Below, in pieces: positions 47,628 through 61,132 of a stretch of 64,000 bases of DNA. A model generated the notes under the pieces. The model was not told the DNA's origin. It was given only the letters and a program-made list of their open reading frames with translations, and searched no databases. Source of the DNA: Sphagnum compactum (taxonomy: Eukaryota > Bryophyta > Sphagnopsida > Sphagnales); the NCBI GenBank assembly GCA_965153455.1, contig OZ234501.1:3596001-3660000 (forward strand). The letters run 5' to 3'. Each line of letters opens with the position of its first letter. Position 1 is the first letter of the stretch. The position numbers and the translations under genes are program-made.

Positions 47628-50600
47628 ATGGACGATTGGACAGCCAAGCTTCGATCGTCGGTGGAGGCTTGTCCCCTTTTGGGACCGCCCTCAATCTCTA
47701 TGGTAAATGGAGAGTACGCAAAAAAACTAGGTTCCTTCTGTTGCAAACAAAGCATTGTCGGTACCCATTAGAACAACTCAGGCGAGCTGCAATGCAATGG
47801 CAGTAGTGTCGAACAGATGCACTGTTCTTGCACCAGATGAAAGGCACAGAGATTTTCATTAGATTTCTTATTAGATATTGTTTGTAGCGTTGCTCTTGAA
47901 CCAGTATATTCTTGTGCGATCGTAATATCTTGCTCAATGCTGAGAAGATTAGAATTTGACCTGAATTTGAGTTTTGTATTGGAGACAGCTGGAAGTATTG
48001 GTAGGGTATCTGGGAGTGGTAGCTCTTCTGGGTGTTGTCCTTCCAGGCCCTTCCATTGCTGGAGCTGCGCTGGAGGACAAAAGCAGGCTCACCTACAAAT
48101 GTAATGGTAAGGAAACTGCCAAACTGCAAAGGGAACCTTTGCTGCGGTTTTATCTTATTTCCCATAAAGGGTTATGGTCTCTGGGGTAGTGGGTGTTCTA
48201 GAGACAGGCATCATGGTCTTTGATCTGAAGCAAGTGGTGAATCTGATGATCTGCAGGATTGGCCTCACTGGTGGTGTTGATTGCCGGGCTTGGTGTTGGA
48301 ATAAGGACTGGGCATATCCTGCCTACGGTAATGTCTCTAACACCTTTACCATTTTGCTGCTTGGTCACATGGCATGTGGAACTTTTTTGTGGGTCATCAC
48401 AATGGGGTGGAGTTTGAATGATGTTGCTGTTGCTGTGTCTCGCTTTTCATTTTGTTGCTGTGATAGGAGGCTCATTAACAGGGTTCAATGGATTTCATTT
48501 CTCTCTTGAAACAAGGGTTTTATGAGATTTACTTGGGATCAAGGAAAAACCAGTTGGTGTCAGTGTTGTGGCCACTGTCGCTTCATGGATGTACAAAGGA
48601 AACCATTCTAAAATTATTCAGGACCAAATTAGTCCTTTCCATGTTTTGCCTTCATCTGATCTGAAAGAACCCATTTTAGTGCAAGGTTGGGATTGGAAAT
48701 TGGATATTTTTGGAGTTTAAATTTGCAGCAGGCCATTTCATGTGAGTAGGCTGCTGCTGACAATGCAGATCTGGGTGTGAAAGGTAGTAGCAGAAAATGG
48801 GGGTCAGCTATGCAGCACCACTCTTGCATTCTGTCTTGTGGTATGTTCACATATCTATCACATTCCTCTGTTTTCTCAAGCAATGTTCCTCCCGGACTCG
48901 CACTGGTATTCAAAACCCAAGCATTCATATGTGAATTGCTGCAACTGTTTTTCAGCACTCCATATTAGCTTTGGCTAAACCAATCTCTCTATTGCTTTTC
49001 TTCTCTTTGGAGAACAGATGTCAGTTTTCGTTTACCTGAAGGGGTATCTTTCACAGAGCAAGACAGCATCATTGAGATCACATGTTACAGGCAACATTCT
49101 CCATGACTGGTATTTTGCATTACTTTCAGGAGTTCATTGCATGCTTACTGTAGAGTGAGAGATGATGGCCTTCTTCCTACTGAAAATTAGTTGCCTCCTC
49201 ATTTCTGGTCTCTAAGAAGAGCATCATTGAGTCTCTTGAATTTGTTGCCTCCAGTCTCCATATACAGGCCCAGTTTTACAGATGCTACAATAGGTTAAAT
49301 CTCAGCTCTGCTTTTTCCACAAGGTAGTTTACCTAAGTCATCCTTGATTACAAAAACCTGCTCTCATTTCGGAAGCATTCTTTGACTATTTGCATGGTTC
49401 AAAATATGAAAGTATGAGTGTGGTCACTCGAAGAGAAGAAGAGGTGAACCATGCACATGAGTATTGGATTCTGGAAATGAAGAACCTTTTGATTTTGTGT
49501 GTTATGTTTGGCTGCCAACTTCATGCCCCTGGAGTTTTCCAGGGGTGAATACTGAGCATTCAACTAGCCATGCAGGTGGTTTGGAGTGCAGTTGAATCCG
49601 GATTTCCTAGGTCTTGACCTGAAGTAAGTTTCAATATCTAATCTGAGCATGGGAAGTATACTTGGGAGCATACTATTATTGCTATTGTTTTGCAGTCAGA
49701 GGAATCTGTTGAATCTAGGTCTGATAAAATAGTCTATCATCACCACATGGTTGAAGCATAAGCTATTGGGGTAATGGAGCAGGTTTTTCTGGATCCGGAC
49801 AGGCATGTTGGGATGGTTTCTCATTAATTTGTCAGTGGCAGCCAAGCAATTCCAGAATCAGGGCTCATTGTCACTATCCATGGCTCTCTACCAAGCATTT
49901 TCTGCTGTAAGCCCTGTACCTTTGGGCATTGCTGGTCCTACCTTGGTCAGATCTCAATTAAAAAATTTCTGGATCTGGCGGACTTAAATCAGGTGGGGTG
50001 TTTGGCAGATATATGTGCTGGACTACTTCTGGCATGAAGAGGCAATGACATCAACGTATGTGCTGAGTTACTCCTTAGATTGTGCTAAATACCTAGCCCC
50101 AAATGTCTTGCATTGACCCTACTCTTGATGGTCATGTGGTTTTCTATTCAGAACTCCCAGAAAATTTACAGGCCCGCCTGAGCTATGTGCAGATAGATAG
50201 GTTGACAACATCTTGAGAGGATTTTGGCATCCCAATCTTTGAGTTGTGCAACATTCTCTGACTTGTTGATAACAATGGGTTGATGGCTTTTTGTAGGTGG
50301 GATATTATAGCAGAGAAGTTTGGATTTATGCTGATCTTTGGAGATGTTGTGTTTATCCCCTTTACCTTTAGCATCCAGGCAAGTGCTTACTTAAACAACA
50401 TCATTGCATTGAGGGTTTTCCGACTTCAGCAAGCATGCAGGGGGGAACAGGGTTCAGAATTGCTGGTAGCTCTTGTGTTTGTGTCTATATGTTAAGCATC
50501 TGCACATGTGCTTTGTGCCTTTCACACCATTTTAAGTGTCCTTAAACTCTGCTGCTATGTATTTCTGTTTAAAATAATCATGGTCAAGGCAGCAGTAGGT

Positions 50601-52072
50601 ATCTAAGACTACATGCAGTACATGTCAATTGCTTTTTATAAACTTAACACTGACTTTGGTTATAACAGGGCTGGTGGCTGTTGAGTCACTCAGTGAAGAT
50701 CAGCAAGACAGCTGCTGCTTTGAATCTCTGCATATTTTTGTTTGGGTGTGTTTCAAAACACTTTTGCCTGGATGATGCTCTATGTAGCAAATTTTATATT
50801 TGAATGGTATGTATGAATGAAGTTCAGCTGGGGGTTTATCACAGGCACTACTTGATTCATGTCTCAATTCTGTTGTGTTGTTCTACCAAGTTCTTTGAAG
50901 ACCAAGCAGATCACCTGTTAGCTTAGCTTAAATCCAACAGATCACCTAAGGTCTAGGTTTCTAATCGAAATTTCAGCATGGATGTGCCAAAAACAGTTGG
51001 GAATGATAAGAATTCAGCACAATCCAATGTATGGAAGTAGCGCAAGTGTTTGACAGTTTATGACTTTGTGAAGAGCGTATCTCTCAAGGGACTGTTTACA
51101 ACCCAAAGTGAAGATGACATTCAGTGTTTCCATGTATGCAAGAGAAGTCCCCACTGGCTAGTGAAGTAATAAATCTGAGGATCATAAAAGACGAGCAAGT
51201 CAGTGCAAATGCATTTGGATGCTATCACTGAGGATTGTGTTGGAACAGGTTTGCAATCTTCAGAGGAGCAAACAAGCAGAAACATAAGTTTAAACAAGAC
51301 TCCAAGGTTGTGATATGGGGTCAAACTGCTAAAGTTATTGGAGGCCGACTGCTTGCTTCAGGCTACTGGTAGGTTTCTCTTGTTCATATCAGATCTGCTC
51401 ATTAGCTCCTTGTTCGAGTATCACATTGCAACTCCCATTGCAACTTGACAACTCACTGTCTGGAAGCTTTTACTACTTTTGGAAGCAACATCTTTCCCTG
51501 TGGCAGAGAGGAAACAAGGAGGATGGTTGCCATCAATGAATAGCACTCTATGAGGTTACCTGTGTTCACATACCAAAATGCTCACATACTTGTTGACTTT
51601 ATGCAGGGGTGTTGCAAGACATTGCAATTATCTTGGGGACATACTGGTGGCCTTTTCATTTAGTCTTCCATGTGGCATGAGGTATACTACTTTGTCCATG
51701 CCAGAATGCTTGACTATATTTGACCAATGGTTTTTTGGTCATCCTCCAGGCAAGTTTCAGTATATGTCTCTAAATCTGGATCTGTTCACATATGAAAATC
51801 ATCAGTATTCAGGAAAGATTGAGAAACTACAGTTGGTTGGAGATTTTGTGCACTTTTCAGCCACAAAGTCATATGCAGGTGGATACTAATGAGCTTCCAA
51901 TCTGATGTTTGGGAACAGTTCACCAGTGCCCTATTTCTACCCAGCATATCTCTTCACTCTTTTAATCTGGCGAGAAAGAAGAGATGAAGCAAGGTGTTGT
52001 GAAAAGTACAGGGAGATATGGCAGGAGTACTGCAAGGCTGTACCTTGGCGAATTTTTCCTGGAATCTACTAG
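47628..52072 (+). CDS. FK: Delta(14)-sterol reductase (FACKEL/ERG24 family)
   Basis: This enzyme uses NADPH to reduce the C14-C15 double bond of sterol intermediates after C14 demethylation; it is a multi-pass endoplasmic reticulum membrane protein needed for plant sterol and normal embryo formation. I reconstruct 13 exons: 47628-47702, 47989-48106, 48257-48327, 48784-48840, 49018-49109, 49576-49623, 49783-49906, 50009-50055, 50297-50378, 50669-50745, 51249-51368, 51607-51681, 51919-52072. They total 1140 bp, or 379 residues (Arabidopsis FK has about 369), and all phases close. Family landmarks include RLTYKCNG, GMLGWFLINLSV, YVLDYFWHEEAM, WDIIAEKFGFMLIFGD, RHCNYLGD, and the C-terminal signature LLIWRERRDEARCCEKY ending PWRIFPGIY. 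Intron 9 starts with GC (CAG|GCAAGT), an accepted minor splice type. Exon 4 (19 residues) is the least conserved. The start ATG is the first of the open frame, and the N-terminal 25 residues are not strongly conserved. Confidence 0.97.
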
Positions 52073-52530
52073 ATGAGCTGTCTGTTTTGGTTCCATTATC
52101 AGAGTAAAAGAAAAGCTGGGTGCTCCACCAAAATTATGTCCATTGTAAACCCCGCTGTTCAGAAATGACATCATGATCTTTGTGTGCTTCACCATTTTAC
52201 TCCACAACAGCTTTATGACATGTTACCCCAAGATCCCTTGAACTCTTCTGCTGGGACAGTTTCTTTTAGTACATTTAGCAAGGTCTTGAGGTCAACAAAG
52301 GTATTTTTTCTGTGTTTTGGTAGCTTGTAGGATTCTTTGGCCAAGAATGTACTTGCAGGATATTCTTTAGTCCAATGGTAGATCAAAGGACTCAAAGGTG
52401 GCTTCCTTTTTGTTCTGGGTATGATCTATTATGTGGGTACTTATCTAGCAGAAGTAATTGTACCCAGATGCTGATCAAGTTATTGGCTTGTTTTTGCCAT
52501 ACTGTGATTGATTTTGGGGCAGTTGATCTT

Positions 52531-52960
52531 TAACTTTATCTACACCTGAATTCTGACTGCATCATCTGGAGCTGATGAAGTCAGTGTGGGGAGTCATGGC
52601 AGCTTATCCCTGCTCATGATGAAGGTGATGGTCTTAGACTTTCTCAGCGACTCCCCTATGTTTATGATGAGAGTCATCATCATTTTACATGCATAGTGCT
52701 GCTGTGGAGTTCTTTCTGCAATCATGTGAATATGTTTTCCAGTGACTTCAATGGATGTTCCATGTCCAAGTAAGCACCAGCAGTGTGCTTAATATGTTTA
52801 GGGTGGAGGAGGAACCAACCAGGACCCTCTATTTGACCTCTCTATGCCCATAGGCTTAGATGCTTGCTTATACAGGGACAAGCTTGTTGCAGCAGCTTGG
52901 ATGTGGATACTATTGACTTTTTTAATTAGCTATGTCTTGTGTGCTAGCCAACATCATGAC
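52531..52960 (+). mobile_element. TRIM-like family fragment: repeat / internal segment / repeat (copy C)
   Basis: This copy holds the end of one terminal repeat (GGAGCTGATGAAGTCAG, GAAGGTGATGGTCTTAGAC, GTGGAGTTCTTTCTGCA). An internal segment follows at about 52738-52797 that matches the 65-bp internal part of the intact element (GGATGTTCCATGTCCAAGTA, GTGTGCTTAA). It closes with the start of a second repeat (GGGTGGAGGAGG, TGACTTTTTTAATTAGC, GTGCTAGCCAACATCATGAC). It thus confirms the repeat-spacer-repeat structure independently of the intact copy. It lies about 0.46 kb after the reductase stop codon. Confidence 0.75.
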
Positions 52961-55900
52961 TAGGGGAAGACTAGAACAAGAATGATGCATAACATCCTGA
53001 AAGCAACTTCCAATTTATAATTTCACAATTCTATGCTTGCCCAAAAAATGGGCAATGCATGACTAAAAAGCTTGATAATTTTCAGGTTATGAGTTGTGAC
53101 TAGGGAAAGGGTGAAATTTGAATATCATAAAATGAAAAAGTGACCCCTTATTGATATAAATATTTAAAAATTGCACAATTTAAAAATTATGGCTTGGATG
53201 TTGCTTATTTGGTTGTTGTGTCTCTCTATGTGATGTAAGTATTGTCCAGTGAGCTTTCAGTCCTTCATTAGGTGATAATGTGCCCCCATGTGGACATTTT
53301 GAAGGCTATCTTCGATGCAAGTTGCAACTGAAGGATGCTTCAAGTCTCCATTCATGTCAAAGTAAGAACTAGGGTTATGGAGGTGGTCTATTTTGTGACA
53401 TGTTTAATGAGGTGGTTGTGTGTGTGCAAGCTCTCATTCCACAGTGTAGCTTGTACCAATTTATTGCTATCTTGCTCCATGTGTCTAAGGTTTCTATTCA
53501 TGTCAAGTAAGAACTAGGATATGGACTGAATGTTGGCCTAGAGTTTTTAGAGGTGGTGTACTTTTATGACATTTCTATTGTATTTTGAGCATGGGTTTGG
53601 TGAAGTGGAATGTAATTAGAGGTTAGACTTTCAAATATTAGGGCATGCAATTGTCAAGAACATTTGTGGTCCAAACAAGATCATACTCTTTAAAGAGCCT
53701 CTCTATGTGGTTTTAAGGTTGATATGTGAAAGATATCTGATATCATCATGGTGTTGTTCAAATTAATGTAACTCCCAGAAGGAGTGCATTCTACTCTCAT
53801 AGATAATCATGTTTAATCAAATGATAATTAGTTATGGTAATAGCACAACTTGATGGCTAACATGAGATTCTAGGTTTGTTGACAATCTCCATGTAGAAAA
53901 AGCTTAAATTGTAATTTCTATGACTCTAGAATTGTAATGCAAATTTCAACTCATTTATGTACTTGCAAGATACATATACTTTCTTGCAACATACATTGAA
54001 CCTTGGTTTGTCTACTTTGCAACAAGTTGGCGAAAGCATGGTAAAGTAAACAATTTTTTATCCTTGCCACAAAAAACAAAAAAGTAGCCATAAACAAGTT
54101 TTAATGTATTAAAAATAAATTTTTTAATTTATTTAATGATCAACATGAGGATAATATTTAATTTTATCACAATGATATTGATTAATCACATATCTAATAT
54201 ACATTCAAGTAGATTTTTTAAAAATAATTGTTATTTTTTCTACTTTTTTTGGCTATCCAAACTTGTACAAGTAGGTGAAAATAGATGAATTATTGAATAT
54301 TATCCATTTTCAACACGATGTAACTCTAAATATACTTGTAAGTTTTCAACATTTAAATATCATAGTAGAATACATCAAGTTTCTAATGGAAAAGTAGGTT
54401 TGAAACTCAATTTGACAAGTCATTTTCAAACATACTTGTTATGTATTTTTATTGTGCCAAAGTTTTTCAAATTTTGTAATCACCTCATTATCAACTCAAA
54501 GAAAAGGACCATGTTTTTATTATGTTATTTAAATTATTTTCAATTTGTGTTCTTCTACTTTTGTCAAAAACTGGACAATTTTTTGACTACTTTGGAGATA
54601 ATTACTTTTTTTTGTCTACTTTACCATGCTTTCAAAAGGATTTCAATGCTTGTGAAGTTGATTTATTGGATCCTTGATGCTTGAAGATGGCACTAGAACT
54701 TTTTGAGTCCAATTATGTTTTAATTCCTAGAATTGGCACCTTTAATGTCTCTTAAGGTGAACCACTTTCCAACCATTTGTACCTACTAGATCCATTTGGT
54801 TCCTATTTAAAGTCATGACCAACCCTTTTTTCTCTGGGTGAAATTTTGCCAAAAAATGAAATCAAAATAATTTTTTGGATAATGAATTGATTAAGCAACT
54901 TTTTTATAAAAAAAGAAATGCGTTGAATGCTATTTAGAAATACTAGGAGGCCACATGGCCCCCATCCTTAATTGAAATCTCAAACAAAATTTTAACACTT
55001 CAAGCTCATATTGTCCAAGCCCAATAATATTCTAATGAACCTCTTATATATGGACAAGGTAACTTCTTTATCAACCACAAATCAGGTACCTAAAAGATGT
55101 TAATTCTATAGTGTTAGAGTTTGTTTCCATTTTTGTTTGCATTTTGTATTTAGATCATTAATCAAATCCTTTGTTTTTTCCTACTTGCACTTTACAAACA
55201 AAAGTGAATATTGTGATGAATGGAAATGGTAGTCCAATGTGCATCATTAATCATCAACCCCTAGTGGCCACTATGCCAAAATGTTCAAACATAGTATCCA
55301 CTAAATGGTATTTCAAATGAAAAGTTTTGAAATAATGGATAGTTGTGTTTCTTGTAAAAGAGTAAGAATTGTTTGTTTTCACTTTAAGGAATTTGCTATC
55401 AAATTGGTTGCATTTTGTTGTGCGTTCTTAAGTCAACATTTACAGTTATTGTTGTCATCACACATAGAAAACATAATATGAAAATACCTAAATGGTACAC
55501 CATGTCCAAACCAAAATGATCACTCACTTGTAATGAAAACATCAATCCAAGCCCCAACACTTTCATGCAACAAAATGCAAAAAAATAACGTCATGCACAA
55601 AAACACATAAAACTTGCATACAACACTAGAATGTGTTAGAATCTTAAATCACCAAAAATGATTTGAAATCACACAAATTGAAATTATATTACTTTCATAA
55701 AATATTTAAAACCTTGTTCACATTTGAACCATTCAAAATAAAAATCCAAACTACTAACTAACCCAATTCATTCCTAACTAACTACGCCCTAATCAAACAA
55801 CTAAACTAACACACCTAAATTTTTTTTCTAAAGATGTTGAATATGCAAATATTAAACTTTTTGCAATTTCTTTGAACATCCATTGTGAGGTGGAAAATCT

Positions 55901-57030
55901 TGTTGAATGTGAAATGTTGCAACTTTCATATTCATATTAAAAGAATAATAATCTTATTGGGGAGTTGCAAATTTTATAAGGGTTTTTCTTCTTTCATGTT
56001 GTCATGATTTCAATGTTCTTTCCATTTTGTATTGTCAACTTTACACTTTTGAATGTTTTGTAAAAATCCGTGTAGCCAAGCAAAAACTAAATTGGAAATT
56101 TTTGGTGTGAGCCCCTATTGTCAAATAGGCCTTTTCCTCTACCAATGGGCTATAGGCCTCTGATATCAAATAGGCCTTCTCTTCCATCAACAACCCATAA
56201 AACAAATATTTAATTGATTTAAAACTTTACAAAAGTTCAAAAATGCAAACAAAAATTTACAATGTTAAAAGTTTTGGATCTTTCAAATATAAATGACTTG
56301 GTGGCCACTAAGACCACAAGGAAAAGCTCTTAAAAATTTATAATTTACATGTAATGTCTACAAATTAAACTTTGAGGACACCATGCAAGTTCTTTAAAAG
56401 AAAGCAAAAAATAAAATTGGAGGATGATCTAATAAAATTCAGGTTACATAGATCATATTAACCATATCTATAACAAAAGGAGAAGCAATTGCAACAATTA
56501 GAAAATCCAAATTACATAATATGTTAAAGGGACAAAAAGTTCCAAAATTTTAATAAGCAAAACAAACTTTGTTAAAAAATTTAGATACAAATTAAATTTG
56601 GTGGCCTCTAGGTTGTCAACACGATTATTGTATTGATTTCTTCAAGATTTTTGAAACAAAAAATCCACTAATTATAAAATCATTCTTCTTAAAAAATTAA
56701 ATTATTTCAATTTCAAGGATAAATTGAAAGATAATGTCAAGTCCTCATAGTGTTGGAAGATTTGTGATTGTCCATGGTCAAATATGTAACAACATCAACA
56801 CCATCTTGAAAGAAAAAATTGAGTGGCCAACATCATTTTTTCCCTTTCCGAGCTACAAACAACGGTCCAAACTAGTTTTATAAACAAAAGTCAATACTAG
56901 AAAACAGGGGCACATGAAAACATATACCAATATAGAAAAGTTATTAACAAAAAAATGACTTGCATAAAGAAATGATTGAAATTGCATACCTAAAGGTGGC
57001 TAGTTATTACGACAACGCCATTATCATTAT
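52961..57030. other. AT-rich intergenic region without recognisable genes
   Basis: Only short unrelated frames occur. Between about 53.3 and 53.55 kb a phrase (CTCCATTCATGTCAAAGTAA then GAACTAGGGTTATGGA) recurs in altered form about 140-180 bp later, indicating a small local duplication. No protein domain, RNA gene or clear transposon end was found. Confidence 0.55.
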
Positions 57031-57049
57031 CCATATACTAGAGGAACCA

Positions 57050-57640
57050 ATAATAATTCTTCGAAGAGGAACTCAAACAAGGCTTAAAATATTTGACCAT
57101 ATAGTCATAATGAACTCAACTCGTCTTGGCCAATGGCAATTCAACCAAGGGCGGCCACAAATGAATTGCGAGGTTCAATCATTACACCTTGTTCTTTGAC
57201 AACATATGTCCCCTAAATGATGCAAGAAAAATACACTACATTTCGAATTCCAAAACACCTTGTTGGGTTCATTATTAGTCAGTAATGTTTGATCCTCCTT
57301 TTATGGCAAGCATAATACACTTGTTTCAAATCCTTTATACAATAATGGGACCCGGGTGAAATTTCATTTGGAATGTCTTGGAACATTGTTCACATCCCCT
57401 TGAATGAAAACAAATCGATCCAAAAAAAATTCAAGAATGAACATGGGAAGAACTTTTAGCACATCCTCAAGTTTCATACAAGACCAAATTCCAATGTAAA
57501 AATAATTGACTGCTATAGAAAAGAAATGTTCCACCCCAACTTTCACTTCGACTTTGCTCTTATCAATATTTCTTCCAACAACTCATGCATTCCCATGTTG
57601 AATAACAAAATGCAAAAAATAACACAACACACTGTTGATG
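57050..57640 (-). pseudogene. FCP1-like (HAD phosphatase) remnant
   Basis: The minus-strand frame 57546-57364 contains YFYIGIWSCMKLEDVLKVL and RFVFIQGDVNN. This resembles the part of FCP1-homology HAD phosphatases around the GIWSS block and the following FVWDQ-type strand. Further on, in another frame, QTLLTNNEPNKVFWNSKC resembles the LLIDDxPxK block, but both Asp residues are replaced by Asn, so phosphatase activity is excluded. The N-terminal DxDxT/L motif was not found. The match is from memory of the family pattern and needs a profile search. Confidence 0.4.
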
Positions 57641-60600
57641 CAAAGAATTAACAATTTTTTGGGTTCAGCAGTTTACAAATGTAAACGTGAACTCATCATT
57701 GAAATATGTTTTGAAACTTTGAACTATAAGAACAACAAGATGTATCAACAAAACAACAAATGTGGTTTGTGTTAATATTAAAGCATTTATAAATCGAAAC
57801 ACATAAAAAAGCCATGTGAAATTGACAAAGAAAACGCTTTTGGCACTAGGTAATTCATTGAAAATAAAATGAGAGAAGGTAAAATTCAATTGAAATTTTG
57901 AAATGATTAAAGAAAGAGAGTAGAGATTTGGTGAGGTGGTAAGCAAAATAATAATATTGAACTACATTAATTTCAATTGCAATTTAAACACATTATAATA
58001 AAAATAATATTAAATATATTACATCTTTTTTTTTAGTTTGTCTTTTGTACAATATCACCATAAGATTGAAATAACATATTGTAATAAGGATCGTTCTGAC
58101 TTATGCTTTTAATAGTCCTCAACTTGGATTATGCCTAACATAAGTCTAAATACTAAATCCGAATGAGTGAAGGCATATCAAGTAAAGAAGAATAATGGAA
58201 AGCAAATAATTTCCATTGCATCGAGAACCTTCAAACAATTCCAAAAATATAGCACTACTCGAATCATTAAATATAGATTTATATGGTGTATCATCTACGA
58301 GCAAAGTGTTCCCAACATGATGTTGAAAAATCTCGAGAATAAAACATCAAGGTTTTTATGGAATATGGGCTTTTTGGGATCAACAACAAAAAAATGATCA
58401 TTTTTTTAGCATGACTCTTGTCCAAGAACCCTTGAAGGATCCAAAGTAATATGTGTTTTCTTTTTAATTTTGTCCAAATATTTGTCGATGTTGTAATGTC
58501 ATGTTGCAGACCAAATATAAACTTTAAACTAGGTCAAAGCATGTTAAAGTAGGCCAAAAATGTAGTCCTCAAATGTAAAAAACAAGAATTTGTGACAAGT
58601 AGATTAGAAATTAGGTGATGTTTTATGAGATTATTCTTTTGAATTACATGAGGGCATCAAATGTGATATGTTGAAGTTTTTGAAAGTTTCAAAAGTTGTA
58701 TCAACCTTTTTTTAAACCTACTTTCGATCTACTTTGTAAAATTTGCCAATTGGTCACATTGTGAGAAAGTAGATTGAAAGTAGGTCAAAAAAATTAATTT
58801 GGAAATTTCACTCATATGTTGCATTTTGAAAGGGTTTGGGGCATGCTTTAATGAATTCAACACATGCAATGCACTTTAATATCACATCAAAAAATATGTT
58901 ATAGATACCAAATCTGGGTTTATGGAAAATTTACTTTTGAGGGGCTTCACATAGTCATAATCCAAAAATTCAAATTCCAAAAAATGTGTATCAAAGTGCA
59001 TAATGGCTCAAACATTAATAACACAATATTTGAATTATTTGATTTGGAAAATGTGCAATATCAGCCAAAGTAATAAACTTGTAGTAAATAAATAAATTAG
59101 TGAGAGTAATAACATACCTTAAAAATAACCATATATGGTTTATTTAGTATGATAAGTACCTTCCAAAATTTATGGCATGACTAAAATGCCTCAAATGCCC
59201 AAAGTAAATCTACTTTTACTTGTTGGTAGGGATGACCAATTGGCCTACTTTATTTTGCTTACATCTAACTGTGCTAAACAACTTGTTAAGAAATCTTTCA
59301 ATCTAGGCCTAAGTGTAAGGAAGGAATTCGCGTACAAGACCTAACAATTTGTTTTGCCACCAAGACCCCATTGAGGTCAAAAATCACATGTAATTGACTC
59401 ACTTCAACATGAGGTGATCTTGGCACTTTGGATTATACGTGAAGACCTAAAATCGAAAGGACATCATCTAGCACAATTTGGGAAGCAAAAAAACATCCTT
59501 TGCATTTCAACACATAGCAATAGGAATTTGAAATCATTAACAAGATGCAACAAAATGTATTATAATTTTTTAAAACTGTGATTTTAATGAACAAATTCAA
59601 AACTAGAATACAAAGATGGTATCGACAATTTTAAAGAAAACTACTCATATGGTCATTGATTTTTTTAGCGGATAATGGCAAACCAAATGAGCCATAATCT
59701 GGACTTGTATGTTATTCAACGTCATCTTTGCTTCCACAAATAGAATTGTCACTTGTTGAAAATTCAACATCTCAAAGAGGTTTAGAAATCTTGCGAGCAC
59801 CTTCGGAAGTGACAAATTCCTCAATAACGAATAACTCAATATAATTTTCCTTGTTCATTTCGCATTCAATGATTTGACTAGGATTGATATGATAATCTAA
59901 ATTGCAAAAAGAAAAGTTAAAACAAACCATGAACTTTCGATAACAATTAATAAATGATCTAAACAATCACAAGATTTGTGAAAACATGAAATTACAATTT
60001 GAAAACCAAATGTAGGTTGAAAGCAGGAAAATAATCATCAATGCCTAGTGACCACCAGGCATATGAGAGGAACATAAAATGTAATGTTGTTGATAACTAC
60101 TGGAAGAAATGTGTACAAAGAATGAAAACTCTAACAAGCAATAAATAGACTAGGGCAAGCAAATCCATTCCTAGAGGTCGCGAGTCTACAACAAAGGACA
60201 ATTAAATAAAATCTTAAGGCTAGAAAGTCCTCATCTTATAATTTCGTGGTCTAGATTATGACACGTAAACAAAAAGAAGGGATGTATTTGTGAAACTCAT
60301 TACAATCCATGCAAGAAAGCAATCTGAAAAATTATTACATGTTTTGATAAAAAAGGCAAGTACATAAAGGCATCAACTTTATTGTGAATTTTTCCAATAT
60401 GTACGTTGAATAACCTAACAAAATAACACATCTGATTAATATTTACCTTATGTGTACAATTACAGTAATTATCACTAAAACTTCAATGGGCTCAAGCTAG
60501 TATCCATAAGCTTGATATTTTGTAATGCCTCACTAATTTGTTTTTTCTTTTCCCACCATCTTTGACCTTCACATTGACCTCAACAGATGATACTACTAAA

Positions 60601-61100
60601 GTTCAAGCAGCTAAAAAGTTGTGAGATGTTAAGAAATCTTCATCAACTTGTAAATTTAGATTGCTAGGATGCACTTTGGTGTCCTAAGACTTTAATAAAG
60701 AAATATTTTTCTTCCCTTTCTATTTTGAAGCTTTATTCTTAGTTGTGGACAACCTTGCAAATTTCTTGTCTCTAGAGATGTAACTAGTCTAACACTATCA
60801 ATTGGTGGTGGAAGAGTAGGAATTTCACTCACAATTAAAGCCTATTCATTGTCTTCTCCTTTGTTCTTGTCAGAGCCTGGCTACTCATTTACATTGGCAT
60901 CCCTCATTTGCACACCTTTTATGATGCAACAAAGTTCCTCATTTGCACCAGTTGTAACATTTCCTATAACAACACTAGAGAACATGCAAAGACTAACAAA
61001 AGTGATGATTTCACAATGATTCCCCTTGAGATCATGAAGGATGATCTCAAGAACTTTACATTTGTTTTCATGCGTGTTCAATAGAATGTGACGTTAGCAA
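57641..61100. other. AT-rich region with scattered broken minus-strand frames
   Basis: Minus-strand stretches near 59.64-59.97 kb (with EFVTSEGARKISKPL) and 60.75-61.08 kb (with SEIPTLPPPIDSVRLVTSL and HDLKGNHCEIITFVSL) look more protein-like than chance, but I recognise no family. They may belong with the FCP1-like remnant or with the frames at 61.1-63.5 kb. Between about 58.68 and 58.80 kb are small inverted phrases of the type CTACTTTC.ATCTACTTT. Confidence 0.35.
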
Positions 61101-61132
61101 ACTGGAAATTGAAACAAAGGAAAATGGGGAAG

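Noticed and set aside
50950-51040. Candidate reductase exon beginning after TTTCAG at about 50976
   Set aside because: Its frames contain stops or match the family poorly. The exon at 51249-51368 supplies FRGANKQKH in frame directly after exon 10.
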